Origin: Prorocentrum cordatum
Lineage: Eukaryota; Sar; Dinophyceae; Prorocentrales; Prorocentraceae
Direction of reading: 5' to 3'
Length of the DNA stretch: 64,000 nucleotides
NCBI GenBank assembly: GCA_963575745.1
Contig: CAUYUJ010007458.1
Coordinates: forward strand, 428,686-492,685
Shown: in pieces, positions 31,710 to 41,959 of the stretch
Layout of the letters: each line of letters opens with the position of its first letter
Numbering within the stretch: the stretch's first letter is position 1
Notes under the pieces: generated by a model
What the model saw: the letters and a program-made list of their open reading frames with translations, nothing else
Database searches by the model: none
Told to the model about the DNA's origin: nothing
Program-made: the position numbers and the translations under genes

Positions 31710-32443
31710 ATGGGAGTCAACCCAGAGCAGGACGAGCTGATGGGGGAGTTCGAGGTGGACGGGCAGGCCGCCGCCAGCACAGGTGGCACCGCCAACGGCG
31801 GCGGCGACAAGGGCAAGGGCAAGGGCAAGAAGGGCAAAACCCGAGGAGGCGCCCGAGGAGGGCAAGGCCGCAACGGTGCAGCCTAAGAAGCGGGCTAAGT
31901 ACTCGAAGGCGAACGGCAAGGCCAAGGCCGTCAAGCCTGGGGAGAACGAGCGCGTCTGCCGGACGTGTGCAGAGGCAAAGCCAAAGACTTCCTTCGTTCC
32001 AGCGCAACGATTGCGAGGATTGCCGGCTGCCCTTGTACAACCTCCGCAACATGACATTGAGGTTTAGCAGCGAGGAGGATGTCACGTGGTTCAACGAGTA
32101 CGTCGCGGACCCGGACAACCGCCTCAAGCTCATCGCGCAGCACAACTTGCGCTGCCCACCGAACACAGAAATTACGAACGGGCCGCGCGGCACCTTTCCC
32201 TTGATGCAGTACCGCAAGGAGCTGCAGATGGAGAAGGCTATCATCAAAGACGGGATCTGTGAGATGATGTCGGAGATCGCCTTCCAGCACTGGGCCGGCA
32301 AGCCCAAGAACGGCAGGCTCGGCCCCGCGGAGGCTAGCGCCAAGTGGAGGGAACGGCACGACAAGCCTGGCGCGGTCACCGACCTGCTCGGCGAGAACCC
32401 GAAGCATGCGCAGAGGCTCCCGGGCCCTGGAAGAGGAGGATGA
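31710..32443 (+). CDS. First exon of large lineage-specific gene, CxxC block, two frameshifts
   Basis: ATG at 31710 (GCGACCATGG). Encodes MGVNPEQDELMGEFEVDGQA, a Gly/Lys linker (GDKGKGKGKKGK), then shifts frame at AAAA near 31837 into EEAPEEGKAATVQPKKRAKY and VCRTCAEAKPKTSF. It shifts again near 31998 into NDCEDCRLPLYNLRNMTLRF, DVTWFNEYVADPDNRLKLIA, IKDGICEMMSEIAFQHWAGK and GRLGPAEASAKWRERHDKPG. CxxC...CxxC suggests a zinc-binding unit. Removing one base at each shift restores a continuous frame. I recall this CxxC domain followed by a W-containing helix in unnamed dinoflagellate proteins; no function is known to me. The exon probably ends near 32415 with a GC donor; the open frame runs to TGA at 32441. 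Confidence 0.55.
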
Positions 32444-32774
32444 GGAGGAGGGGGGGGGGGGGAGCAGGAGGAGGAAGGGGAGGAGGGAGAGCAGAGAGCA
32501 GGGAGCTGGAGAGCAGGAAGCAGGAGAAGGGCCAGGAGGAAAAGAGGGCAATATCGGGATTATTGTGGTTGCCCTCGGGCCTGGGCGCTTTCTTCCCATC
32601 CCAATTCCTTGACCCTTGACCCACCCTCCACTACCCTCCACTCCCCCCTCTCTGCCCTCCCTCAACTGCCAAGTTAGACTTGGGACTTGGTGTCAGGGGG
32701 GGGCGGATGGGGGGAGAGGGGGGCGGGGAGGGCGGATGGGGGGAGCGGGGCCTTGGATTTGTAAGCGCCCTCAG

Positions 32775-33598
32775 GGTGGCGATCAAAGTCAAGGACTTGC
32801 TCGTGGACCGCCTGGCTAAACGCGAACTGGAGGCCGCATCGTTCCTCGACAAGCAGGTCACCAACGCGACCGAGGAGGACCAGAAGAAGGCGCTGAATCG
32901 CTTGGAGAATGCGCGGCTCGGCGAGGCATCTGAGCTGGCTGGGCTAGGCACTTCCAAGATGTTGGATGTGGCCAAGCAGTTCGCGGCCGCCTCTGGCGAC
33001 CTTGCCGACGGGGGCTCTGGCTCGGAGCTGGCGGACATGAAGCGGAAGGTCGGCGACGTCCGGGCCATGATGGCCGACTACGACAAGGACGAGGAAGCTC
33101 GCGAGGCCAAGAAGCAGAAGGCCTCATCGGCGGCGGCGGCTGAGGCCGACGTGGATGGCGGCGCCAGCGGCGCCGGTGGAGAGCCTGGCAGCGGGGGTGC
33201 TGCGAAGTCCGGCACCGGCGAGAATGCCGCCGAGGAGGCGGCCAGGCCGGTATGGAACCAGAGGGGCGTGAAGATCGCGGACGCCTTGAAGTTGCACGAG
33301 AAGTGGAGCGGCGAGCAAGATGAGAGCGTGGTGAGCTTGATCGCCAAGGCGAAGATCGCCCTACAGGCCGTAGCCGCCTCCGACCCGGGGATCGCGACCA
33401 CGTGCTGCCGCGACGCGGACATCCTGAGGAACAGGCCCCACGCGCTGAGGTTGGTCAAGGGCGGCGCGGAGAGCGTCAATGCCGTGATGGAGCTGAAGGC
33501 CGCGACGGGCGACCAGGCGACCCCCAAGAAGGAGGGGGAGCAGCCGGCTGAGCAGCAGGAGGAGGGCCAGGAGACGCAGGCGGCGCCAGGCACTCCAG
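32775..33598 (+). CDS. Exon: coiled-coil-like, Ala/Glu/Lys-rich
   Basis: Acceptor CGCCCTCAG at 32774, donor CACTCCAG|GTCAGG at 33598. Encodes KVKDLLVDRLAKRELEAASF, NATEEDQKKALNRLENARLG, MKRKVGDVRAMMADYDKDEE, an Ala/Gly linker, then RGVKIADALKLHEKWSGEQD, VVSLIAKAKIALQAVAASDP and RNRPHALRLVKGGAESVNAV, ending in a Glu/Gln-rich stretch. The helical, charged composition suggests coiled coil around an acidic linker. It ends in phase 1, matching the next exon. The upstream G-rich in-frame sequence back to 32680 is probably intron. Confidence 0.6.
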
Positions 33599-34614
33599 GT
33601 CAGGACGGGGCCCTCGGGCCCTCAACTCCAATCTTGAGCTATATGACGCAGGGAGGAGGTAGAGGGTAGAGGGTAGAGGGTAGAGGGGAGGAGGAGGAGA
33701 AGGCGAAGGAGGAAGGAGGAGGGGGTGGGGGGAGTGGGGAGTTCTTATGGAATTGCGACCCCCCTTAGGCCTTAGGCCTTAGGCCCTCGGCCCTCGGGCC
33801 CTCGGCCCTAGGCCCTAGGCTGCGCCGAGAGAGATTGGGGATAAGGGGATAGGGGATAGGGGGGGAAGGGCGCCCTGCAGCTGGCAAATGGCAAATGCGG
33901 TGCCCAATGCCATCCACCCCGCACCCCTCGCCCCAACCCCCGACCGAGTGGCTCGCGCCATTCCCTCGACCCTCTGGCCCCCTGACCTCGCGACGCAGGT
34001 CAGAAGCGTCATGGATCATATGAGGGGCTCTAGAGATGCTTTACTGGGGCCTCCTGGAGTGCTCTCGGATGCATCTGGGGGGAGGGGGGCTTTTCGGAGC
34101 TCCCTGGGAAATCTGGAAACCATTGGGGAGCCTCCTGGATAGCTCTTACCCTCTTACCCTTTACCTTACCCCTTACCCCTTACTCTGGGCTCTGGGCCCC
34201 TGGCCCCTGGCCTCCCATATTATCGGCCAGCTTGTCTCCTCGTCGCTCGCTCCCCCCCCCTCCCCCCTCCTCCTCTCCCACGGGCCCGCGGGCCTGCTGC
34301 CTGCAGCGGCGCGGGCGCTGCGGCCTCCTCCTCACTCGCGTCGGCCCCTGGCGCGGGGAACTGGGCAGGGGGGGGCGAGATGGGGGGGGGGGGGCAGAGG
34401 AGGAGGGGGGAGAGGGGAGAGGGTGGCGCTGGAGGCTGAAGGCAGAAGGGGGAGGGGAGAGGAGGGAGATGGGGATATGACTGACGACTGGAGCGGGCGA
34501 GGAGGTGGGAGGAGGGAGGAGGAGGAGGCGGAGGAGGAGGAGGAGGAGAGGAGGAGGAGAAGGAGGAGGAGGGTGGAGGGGAGAGAGAAGAGAGAAGGAG
34601 GGAGGGTGACTCAG
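33599..34614 (+). other. Intron, about 1 kb
   Basis: GTCAGGAC donor and GTGACTCAG acceptor (34614). Contains GAGGGTAGAGGGTAGAGG repeats at 33655-33690, GGCCCTCGGCCC repeats at 33780-33820 and a GAGGAGG tract at 34500-34600. The phase is 1 on both sides. Confidence 0.55.
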
Positions 34615-35270
34615 GTGGCGCTGACGCCTCGTTGCCGGCTCTCATTCTCTCCGACGAGGACAAGGAGTTCATCAAGAACAACTTCTTGCCTGACCCCCCG
34701 CCAGAGCTGCCCGGCTCCATGCGTTCAGGAGTGCATGGAGGGCCTCAAGCTCGCGAGGGAAAAGTTGGGCTTCGATATCGAGGCGGAAAAAATGATGAAG
34801 GCGGCATTGGAGAGAGGAGCGACGGCCGACGCCGAGGTCGAGGCACGCTCGCCGAGAACCTTCGCGAAGCCGAAGGCGAAGTCTGCCGCTAAGTCGCCCG
34901 CGAGCAATGCGTCGACAATCGTGGTGGCAGGCGATGAAGCAGACGCCGCCAGGCTCCGCGCGTACATCGCCAAGGTCGCCGCAAATGCTGGCAACTGCGG
35001 TGACGGCACCTTCGGCGTTGGAATGATGCCCCCATCTCGCCAGTACCGCGGCCTCTTGACAATGTCAGAGTTCCAGACCATCCCGACGGAGATCAAGAGG
35101 TGCATGTCCAAGGTGGAGCTTTCCGCGGTGTCGCAGCGCTGGAAGGCGAACAAGACTGCCCTCACGGAGCTCCAGTCGATGGTCAGAGCGGCCGAGGCCA
35201 GGGTGGCCACAGCGCTTCAGCAGGCGAGGCAGAAGAGCTCTTCTGGAGGAGACGCGGGATTTGAGATTAG
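34615..35270 (+). CDS. Exon of the same gene, one frameshift
   Basis: Opens in phase 1 with GADASLPALILSDEDKEFIK and NNFLPDPPPELPGSM. It then changes frame near 34715-34730 to continue QECMEGLKLAREKLGFDIEA, EKMMKAALERGATADAEVEA, a Lys/Ala/Pro linker, DEADAARLRAYIAKVAANAG, FGVGMMPPSRQYRGLLTMSE, IPTEIKRCMSKVELSAVSQR and ALTELQSMVRAAEARVATAL. The last part is strongly helical. The 3' boundary is near 35255-35270, perhaps a GC donor. The block order matches what I recall for the same unnamed family. Confidence 0.55.
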
Positions 35271-35619
35271 AGCCAATAGCACCGATGGGGATGATGGGGG
35301 GAGAGGGCGGAGGGTGGGGGGGCGATGGGAGGACCAGGGGGCCGGGGACCAGGGGCCAGGGGGCCAGGGCCCATCCACCCACCCACCGCCCGACATCCCC
35401 GGCGCCTCCCCCATCGCCCATCACCCAGCACCACCGCCACCACGCCTCCGCGGAGTCCAATGGAGGGATGGAGGGAGGTGTGCGAGAGGAGGGGAGGGGG
35501 GAGGGGGAGTGGGGAGTGGGGAGTGGGGAGCGGGTGGAGGTGGAGGGTGGAGGTAGCGCGTTGGGTGGAGGGTGGAGGGTGGAGGGTGGAGGAACATGTG
35601 ATCTGACAGCGGGGGGCGG
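35271..35619 (+). other. Probable intron, G-rich
   Basis: GGGGAGTGGGGAGTGGGG and GGAGGGTGGAGGGTGGAGG repeats, ending before a GGCGGTTAG that could be the acceptor at about 35622. Confidence 0.45.
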
Positions 35620-35622
35620 TTA

Positions 35623-36512
35623 GCTCTTGGATGGGTCCTCGGAGGCAACGGCGATGCCGCGGCCAAGAAGAAGACGGCGCACGACCATGTCCTGGCGCTC
35701 GTCGCGCAGGCGGGCAGCGAGGCCAAGGCGAACGTCGTGGACCTTCCGGAGGCGCACATCGAGCCCGACGGCATGTTCGATCCGGCCGTGCCGTGCTTGA
35801 TCGGGAACATCCCCGCGTCCATGGAGATTCGCGGGCAGTGCATAGCCTACTTGGAGAGCTTCCCAGGCGCGGAGGAGAAGGCAAAGAATCGCAGGGGCCA
35901 GAAAGCCCTCATTCCATCTGCCGCCGAGGGCTAGGAGAAAGTCCTGATGTCCCTCTTCCACGCGTCCCAGCGGGTGCTCTTGACCCCGGAGGAGATGAAG
36001 CCCGACTCGCTGCGGTGCGCCTTGATCCCGAGCATCTTCGTCGTGGACAAGAAGCTGGAGACCTCGGCCTTCGAGCTGGGGCAGTTGCCCACGCTGAGGT
36101 TGCGCATCAGCGGCAGCAAGAAGCTCGTCGTGGTCAGCGGTGCCGCGGTCCACCAGTACATGGACAGCCTGGGCAAGAAATACGACGCGAAGCAGATCAC
36201 GGGGCTTCTGCGCGACATCACGGCCAAGGACCTCGAGGCCTTCGTCGCGCAGGGCCATGCCGTCTGGCATGGCAGGCAGGAGGCGGGCCAGGGCATATAT
36301 ATTTGCCTCCGGGGCACCTCTTCTGGGAGCAGATTGGCGACTCGGACTTCGGCGGCGCCAAGGCCGTCCTGCTGCTCAACCAGAAAGAGGACGGCACCGG
36401 CAAAGACACGGAGTCGCTGTTGTCGGACACGTGCAAGGTGCTGATGCAGCACTCGAGCACGAACGCGCTGACGACGGCCGCCCGCGACGTCCTGTCGTCG
36501 AAGAAGGCGGCG
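35623..36512 (+). CDS. Last visible exon of the gene, with TAG and (AT)n frameshift
   Basis: Encodes LGGNGDAAAKKKTAHDHVLA, VVDLPEAHIEPDGMFDPAVP, CLIGNIPASMEIRGQCIAYL and ESFPGAEEKAKNRRGQKALI, then an in-frame TAG at 35932-35934. The same frame resumes with VLMSLFHASQRVLLTPEEMK, CALIPSIFVVDKKLETSAFE, KYDAKQITGLLRDITAKDLE and FVAQGHAVWHGRQEAGQGIY. At CATATATATTTG (36293-36304) the frame shifts by 2 nt into LPPGHLFWEQIGDSDFGGAK and LLNQKEDGTGKDTESLLSDT. Removing one AT restores continuity. The block ending in a GHxxW...P-P-G-H pattern recalls a C-terminal domain of the same unnamed family. The 3' end is near 36512. Confidence 0.55.
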
Positions 36513-38574
36513 CGAAGGCCCCGAGGGGCCGAGGGGCCGAGGGCCGAGGGGCATCGGGCGCTCGCTGCTCGCTTGAGGCCTGAGGGGATTGCGCGGCAAT
36601 CTAGACGCTCAGCGAGAGCAGGTAGTAATTAGTAGGTGGAGAACTGAAGGGGTAGGGGGAGGAGGGGGGAGGAGGAGGGAAGAGGAGGAGGAGGTGGAGT
36701 AGGATCAGAATGAGGACGAGAAGGAGGAGGTCGAGGAGGAGGGGGAGGAGTGATGATGATGAGGAGGAGGAGGAGGAGGAGGAGGAGGAGGAGGAGGGAG
36801 GAGGTCAACGACGAGAGGCGAGGAGGAGAGAATGGATATGATGAGAATCTGCGAGGGGTGAGGGGGGCTGACGATGTCAGAAAATAAGGGGGGGGGGAAT
36901 GAGGGGGGCATGGGGCATGGGGTGACCTGGAGGAGGGAATGGGGGCAGCGGGCAGAGGGGGGAAACATATCGGAGTTTGGAGGGGAAGGGAAAGGGGAAA
37001 AGGCTTCTGCGATCGGCGCCGTGTAGTTATGCGGGATTCGGCGCGCGGCGTGCTCTCGGCGAGGGGCGAGAAGAACGGTTACCTAGCCTGACGGCTGACG
37101 GTTGACGGCGGCGATCACGATGGCGATGTCGATGACGATGGTGATAGCGACGATGATGATGATGATGGTGAGGATGATGATTTTGTGATGAGGGTTGCGA
37201 CGTTGCGATTCTGGCGGCGATGGCGATGATGGCGAGGAGGAGGGAGGAGGGGATGAGGAGGAGGAGGAGGAGGAGGAGGGAGAAGGTGGAGGGGGATAAA
37301 GAGGAGGGAGGAGGAGAGGAGGATAGGGTTCTTCCGCCTGGGGACGTGGTGGCGCGGGAGCTGGAGATGGACCTTCCGGCCTGGCCGTGGTGCCCAGCCC
37401 CCGGCCTGGCAACGCGCTCTTCCGCCTGGGGACATGGCGGCGTGGGGGCCGGAGATGGATGGGGAGGGGGGGGGGGAGGGAAGAGGGAGGGGGATAGGAG
37501 AGATAGCAGAGATGATGCACAGGGCGGCAAGGCATCGGGTGGCGGGTGAGCACTGGGCATGGGCATGCGTTTTGTGGTTAGGCATTGCAGTTCAGTTCAG
37601 TAGCCTCGCGTCCGGACGGCGCGCGAGCAGGGCGAGACCGTGAGCATGGTTCTCAAATGTCTGCTCTCCTCTTTCACTCCCTCATTCCCTACCGTTATCT
37701 CCTCCCTCAATTCCTATTTCCTATTTCCCCTCTCTCATGATCGCCCCCCGTTATCTCCTCCCTCATGTCCTCCTTGCACCTCTCTTGTTACCTCGTCCGT
37801 TATCTCCAACTTCCCCTTGCCCGCCCGTTCTCTCCTCCCTCGCTCCCTCCCTCATCCCCCTTCCCCCATTCTCGTTAAATTGTACCATGCGCCTCCTCCG
37901 TCTCAGTCCCCCCTCACCCCTCCCCCTCATTTCGTCTCGCTCCACCATCCCTCCATCTCTCGCGCCCTCCTTGCCGTCTCTCGATCCCACATTCTCCTAT
38001 TATCCCTCCCCCCTCCCCCCTCCCCCCTTCCCCCATCGCCCTCCTCCCTCCTCCCTCCTCCATCCTTCATCCTTCCTCCCTCATCCCTCATCCCTCATTC
38101 CTCCTCCCTCCTCCCTTCCCCGTCCCACGTCCCACTTTCGTACCTCGCTGCTCTCTCCTTCCTCTCCCCCCACTTCGCCGCCGCCAGGCCTGCGGCGGGC
38201 GGGGCATGGGCATGGGCGACCGCGGGCCGCGGCCCGCGACGAGCCGAAAGGGCGCGGCCCGCGGAGGAGGAGGAAGAGGAGGAGGAGGAGGAAGAGGGAG
38301 GGGGAGGAGAAGGGGGGAGGGAGGACGGGGATACGGAGGAGCAGGAAAATGATGAGGAAACCGGAAGAAGGTAAGGAGAAGGAATCAGAGGACGATGGAG
38401 GGGAAGAGGATGAAACGGGGAACGAAAGTTGAAGAGGACGACTGGGACGTCCTACGACGACGGGCCGGCGACGCGACGACGACCAAGTCGACGACCAGAC
38501 GTCGACCGACGCCGCCACTTGTTCCGGATCGGCACCTCTCGGGGCGGGCCCCTCACTGGCCTGGCAACCCACGC
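36513..38574. other. Long purine/pyrimidine tracts, no gene
   Basis: GAGGAGG tracts at 36650-36800, GATGATG at 37110-37190, GAGGAGG at 37220-37320, CTCCCTCATCCC-type tracts at 37660-38150 and AGGAGGAGG at 38260-38300. The open frames are Ser/Pro/Leu or Glu/Arg repeats by composition. No exon seen. Confidence 0.55.
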
Positions 38575-38945
38575 GGGGGGCACGCGGGTCGTTCGGTCGT
38601 CGTCGTTCGTGTCGTCGCCGCCAGGCAGCAGACCGCCGCCGCGCGGCCGCCGGCGTCGTCGTCGGGTTCGCCGTCGTCGTCTTCGGGGTCACCGTTTCTG
38701 GAAAAGCGGCGGCGACAGACCCCCCCTGGAGCTGCGTGCGCGATACGTAGCCCGAGGCATGATGCGCTGACCACCCCCCCTTGGAAAGGTCAAATGAAAA
38801 ATGCATGATGCGCAGACCCCGCTGACACCCCACCCCCCCCCCCCCCCAGACCTCAATGTATCCGTTTTCATGTGTGAACCAAGAGATCTGCATTCCCAAG
38901 TCGACCAGAACACCTTCACTAAGGGTGGGGTGGGGGGAAGAGGAC
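38575..38945 (-). repeat. Dispersed repeat, copy B (inverted)
   Basis: Reverse complement of the element at 1215-1545. Read on the minus strand it contains GTCGACTTGGGAATG, CATGAAAACGGATAC, GTCTGCGCATCATGCA, CATTTGACC, then CAGGGGGGTCTGTCGCCG and a GACGACGGCG tract. Relative to copy A it has an extra C-rich run and an internal duplication of the GCGCATCATGC word. Confidence 0.75.
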
Positions 38946-39028
38946 GAGGGGATAGCGATTGCGATCGCTGGTCTTTTTGTTCGCGCATGCGGGCGCGCGG
39001 CGCGCTCCGCGCTTGCGGGCGCGCGGCC

Positions 39029-39410
39029 TCACCGCGGAGGCGGAGTCGACGGCGGCGGCATTGGCGCCTTCGCCGCCGCTGGCGCCGCTGGCGCCGCTGG
39101 CGGCGCCTTCGCCGCCGCTGGCGCTTTCGCCGCGGCGCGCGCCGCCTTGGCCTTCGCCGCCTTCGCCGCCGCCTTCGCCTTCGCCGCCACCTCCTTCTCC
39201 TTCTTGTCCTTCTTCTCCTTCTTCTTCTTCTTCTTCTTTTCCGCCTTCTCCGCCCTCAGCTGCGCATTTTCCGCCTGAAGGCGCGCCTGCTCCTCCCTCC
39301 GCAGCAGCTGCGCCTCCTGCGCCTCCTTCCTCAGCTGCGCGTTCTCCGCCTTCAGCTCCGCCTCCCGCCGCGGCACCGCGTCCCTCTCGCCGAGCGCGAT
39401 CACTAGCTTT
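39029..39410 (-). CDS. Coiled-coil, Lys/Ala-rich terminal exon
   Basis: On the minus strand, after a GATTACAAAG acceptor (39411), the exon encodes LVIALGERDAVPRREAELKA, ENAQLRKEAQEAQLLRREEQ and ARLQAENAQLRAEKAEKKKK, then a Lys-rich and a long Ala/Lys/Pro-rich stretch, ending PMPPPSTPPPR and TGA at 39029-39031. The heptad pattern with repeated AENAQLR is typical of a coiled coil, followed by a histone H1-like Lys/Ala/Pro tail. The frame stays open upstream of 39410 but becomes Ile/Phe/Thr-rich over an ATGTTCGAAATATG repeat and is probably intron. Upstream exons were not found. The identity is unknown; a basic chromatin-associated protein is only a guess. Confidence 0.5.
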
Positions 39411-40833
39411 GTAATCACGTAACGTATGGAAACGTGCGATTCCAGGATTCCGAGGAAAATGTTCGAAATATGTTCTGGGTGTGTTTTTGGAGATGTTCGA
39501 AATATGTTCGGAAAAATGCTTAAAAATGTTCGGGAATCGTGCCCCCCCCCGGCCACGGCGCACACGTGGGGCTGGGCATTAGGCATTGGCCCCGGGAAAC
39601 TCGCTGCGCGCTTGAGCAGTAGCTATGCCATCTACGCTATGCCTGCGGGGAGGCGCGAGGCCGTGGGGGGTTATTGCGTTGATATACTTTACGCATTGAA
39701 ACTTCTGCATAACAGCGGGCAAAGACATCGCGATAACGATGAATGAAAGCGACCGCGTCGAGGAGAAGACGTGGCAGGAGAGGCGCCATTGCAGCAACAA
39801 CGATAAACCTTTCATGACATACTTATGATGCTGCCCCCAGGCTCAGGCAATGAGCGAACCATCCGTATTCAGCGAAGCGATCCCACGAATTAGACCGTCG
39901 TGGCCCTGAACTCAGCATCGGTCAGAGCTATGGCAGCGATGCTCGGCGGGGCCCACGGCTCCCGCTCAGGCGGAAGGTTGCGAAACCAGCCAATCTGCAA
40001 ACGCCCCAGGCCTCTCATGCCCCTCGATGTCACGCGGGCTGCTGGATCTCCAGGCCTCTGGGGTTCGGGGCTGATTTCTCGCGACAAGCCCGGGCGCGAG
40101 CAGCATCGGCAGGAGGTCGAGGGCGCGGGCAGCAGGCGAAAACAAGATTGGGGCACGCACCACGAGAGGAAACAAACGCAGCAAGCACGAGGGGGGAATG
40201 ATGAGGACGACACCACCACAGCCTCACGGAAGTTGTTCTGGAGAACGCAATCCGCTCTGTTGCCCGGGAACTTTTTTGCGCGCGTTGGCCAACATTATGA
40301 CTGACACCCAACGCGAGGACATTGGCGTCCTTCGGGGGCCCCCTCCCCTGACCCACGGGCCCCCCATCCCCCATCCCCTTGGTCCTGGTCACCCCTACCT
40401 TCGCCATCTCACTGGGCAAACGGCCTCGGGGAAAGTGCTCGGCATGGTTCGGGGAGGGGGTGCTTCCGAACCCAGCGCTCTTTTCCCACATCCCGCGGCG
40501 CCAAACGAAAGGGCGCCCTGGCTCAAGGGCCGAATCGAACCGGGCTCTTGGAGCCACGACATCCACATCTCAATTTTCTTCGTCGTCATTCAGATACCAG
40601 GTGCCAGGTACCATCCGCTCGCAGGCCCCACGGCTGCTGAAACGCGAATCGCATTCGCAAAATGCAATGGGGGTCGGCTGCGACGCCAGGACCGACGCGC
40701 CGCGCATGGAACACAAGGAAGGAGAATGAGGATGAGGAAGGAGGAAGGCTGGGCTCTGACTGCACGCGACTGCCAAAGAAACCCAGCGAGGCGAGAGAGC
40801 GCGCGAAAAAGAACGGTCGAGAAGGAGGAGTCG

Positions 40834-40836
<3 letters not shown>
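39411..40836. other. No confident gene
   Basis: AAATGTTCGAAATATGTTC tandem words at 39460-39530. The rest is ordinary-looking GC-moderate sequence (39580-40750) with several open frames on both strands; none has a domain, leader relic or convincing splice context. Confidence 0.35.
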
Positions 40837-40892
<56 letters not shown>

Positions 40893-41003
40893 AGAGAGAG
40901 AGAGAGAAAAAAAAATAAACAAAGCAAGAAAGAGAGCGATAGATAGAGGATAGAGTCAGATAGAGAGAGGATCGAGAGAGAGGGAAAACAAAAACATGAG
41001 AGG

Positions 41004-41035
<32 letters not shown>

Positions 41036-41107
41036 CAGATAGAGAAACAAATAGGTAACAAAAAACAGCAATCGAACAAAAAGCAAACAATAGAGAGAGA
41101 GGGAGAT

Positions 41108-41138
<31 letters not shown>

Positions 41139-41190
41139 CAAAAAAAAAGGAGAGAGAGAGAGAGAGAGAGAGAGATAAAAGCAAAAAACG
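40837..41190. repeat. (GA)n microsatellite field
   Basis: (GA)n interrupted by AAACAAA, GATAGATAGAGG and AATAGGTAACAA words. Long Ser/Leu frames on the minus strand are artefacts. Confidence 0.9.
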
Positions 41191-41959
41191 AGAAAGAGAC
41201 AGGACGCGAGGCGGAAGGGACTGCGACTTCACAGCCACTGAACTGAATGGCTGGCCTCTCCCCGCGGCGGGACGCGCGACGCTGGCGCGCCGCTGCCCCC
41301 AAACAGAGCTCCGCATGGCACCGACGCCTTGCCTGCAGAAGCGCCGCTGCGGGGTTCAGAACCCTGAGTCCGGGGGCCCATGCCATGGAGCGGGGCGCGC
41401 TCGAGCGTTGTTGGGGGACCTTGGAAGGTAAGTCGGGCAATCTCTAGTGTCTATGGCAATTTCACTACAACCGTACATAACTCGGAGAAGCAATGCATCG
41501 GGCAGGGCTACCGGGCGGGGCACTCAGGCTCAGGGCCCCGCCCCCGCACGTTTGCTCCGCCCCCCTCGGCGCGGAAAGAAGGAAACACTAGTCACTAGCT
41601 GCCGAGAGAAGCTGGCGCGAGATTCAAGCCGAGGCATCCGAGCGGGGGTGCCCCAAACGGGCCCCAACACACTCCGAGGCCTTTGGCGTGCCATCGAACG
41701 GGGCACGGGGAAGTGCGCGCGTCCTCTTTCTTGAAGCCCTCCGGCGAACCCGAGGGAAGCGCTCGTCCAAACCGCGATTGGGATATGTTATCTCGGGGCC
41801 TTTTGGCGCCGCCAGAGGGGCCTTCCTTGGCCGCCGCAAAGCCAGGCCGTCGTCGAAAGATCTGCCTCATCTCGCGGCCGCCCAGGACGGCTCAGGAGAC
41901 CCCTCGAATATGACCCAAGACGACCCCAGACAACTGGAGGGGACGCGAGCCAAAAAGCC
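41191..41959. other. Unique sequence before the first segmental copy, no gene
   Basis: Non-repetitive sequence with open frames up to about 100 codons on both strands. None shows a recognisable family or a leader relic. Confidence 0.35.
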
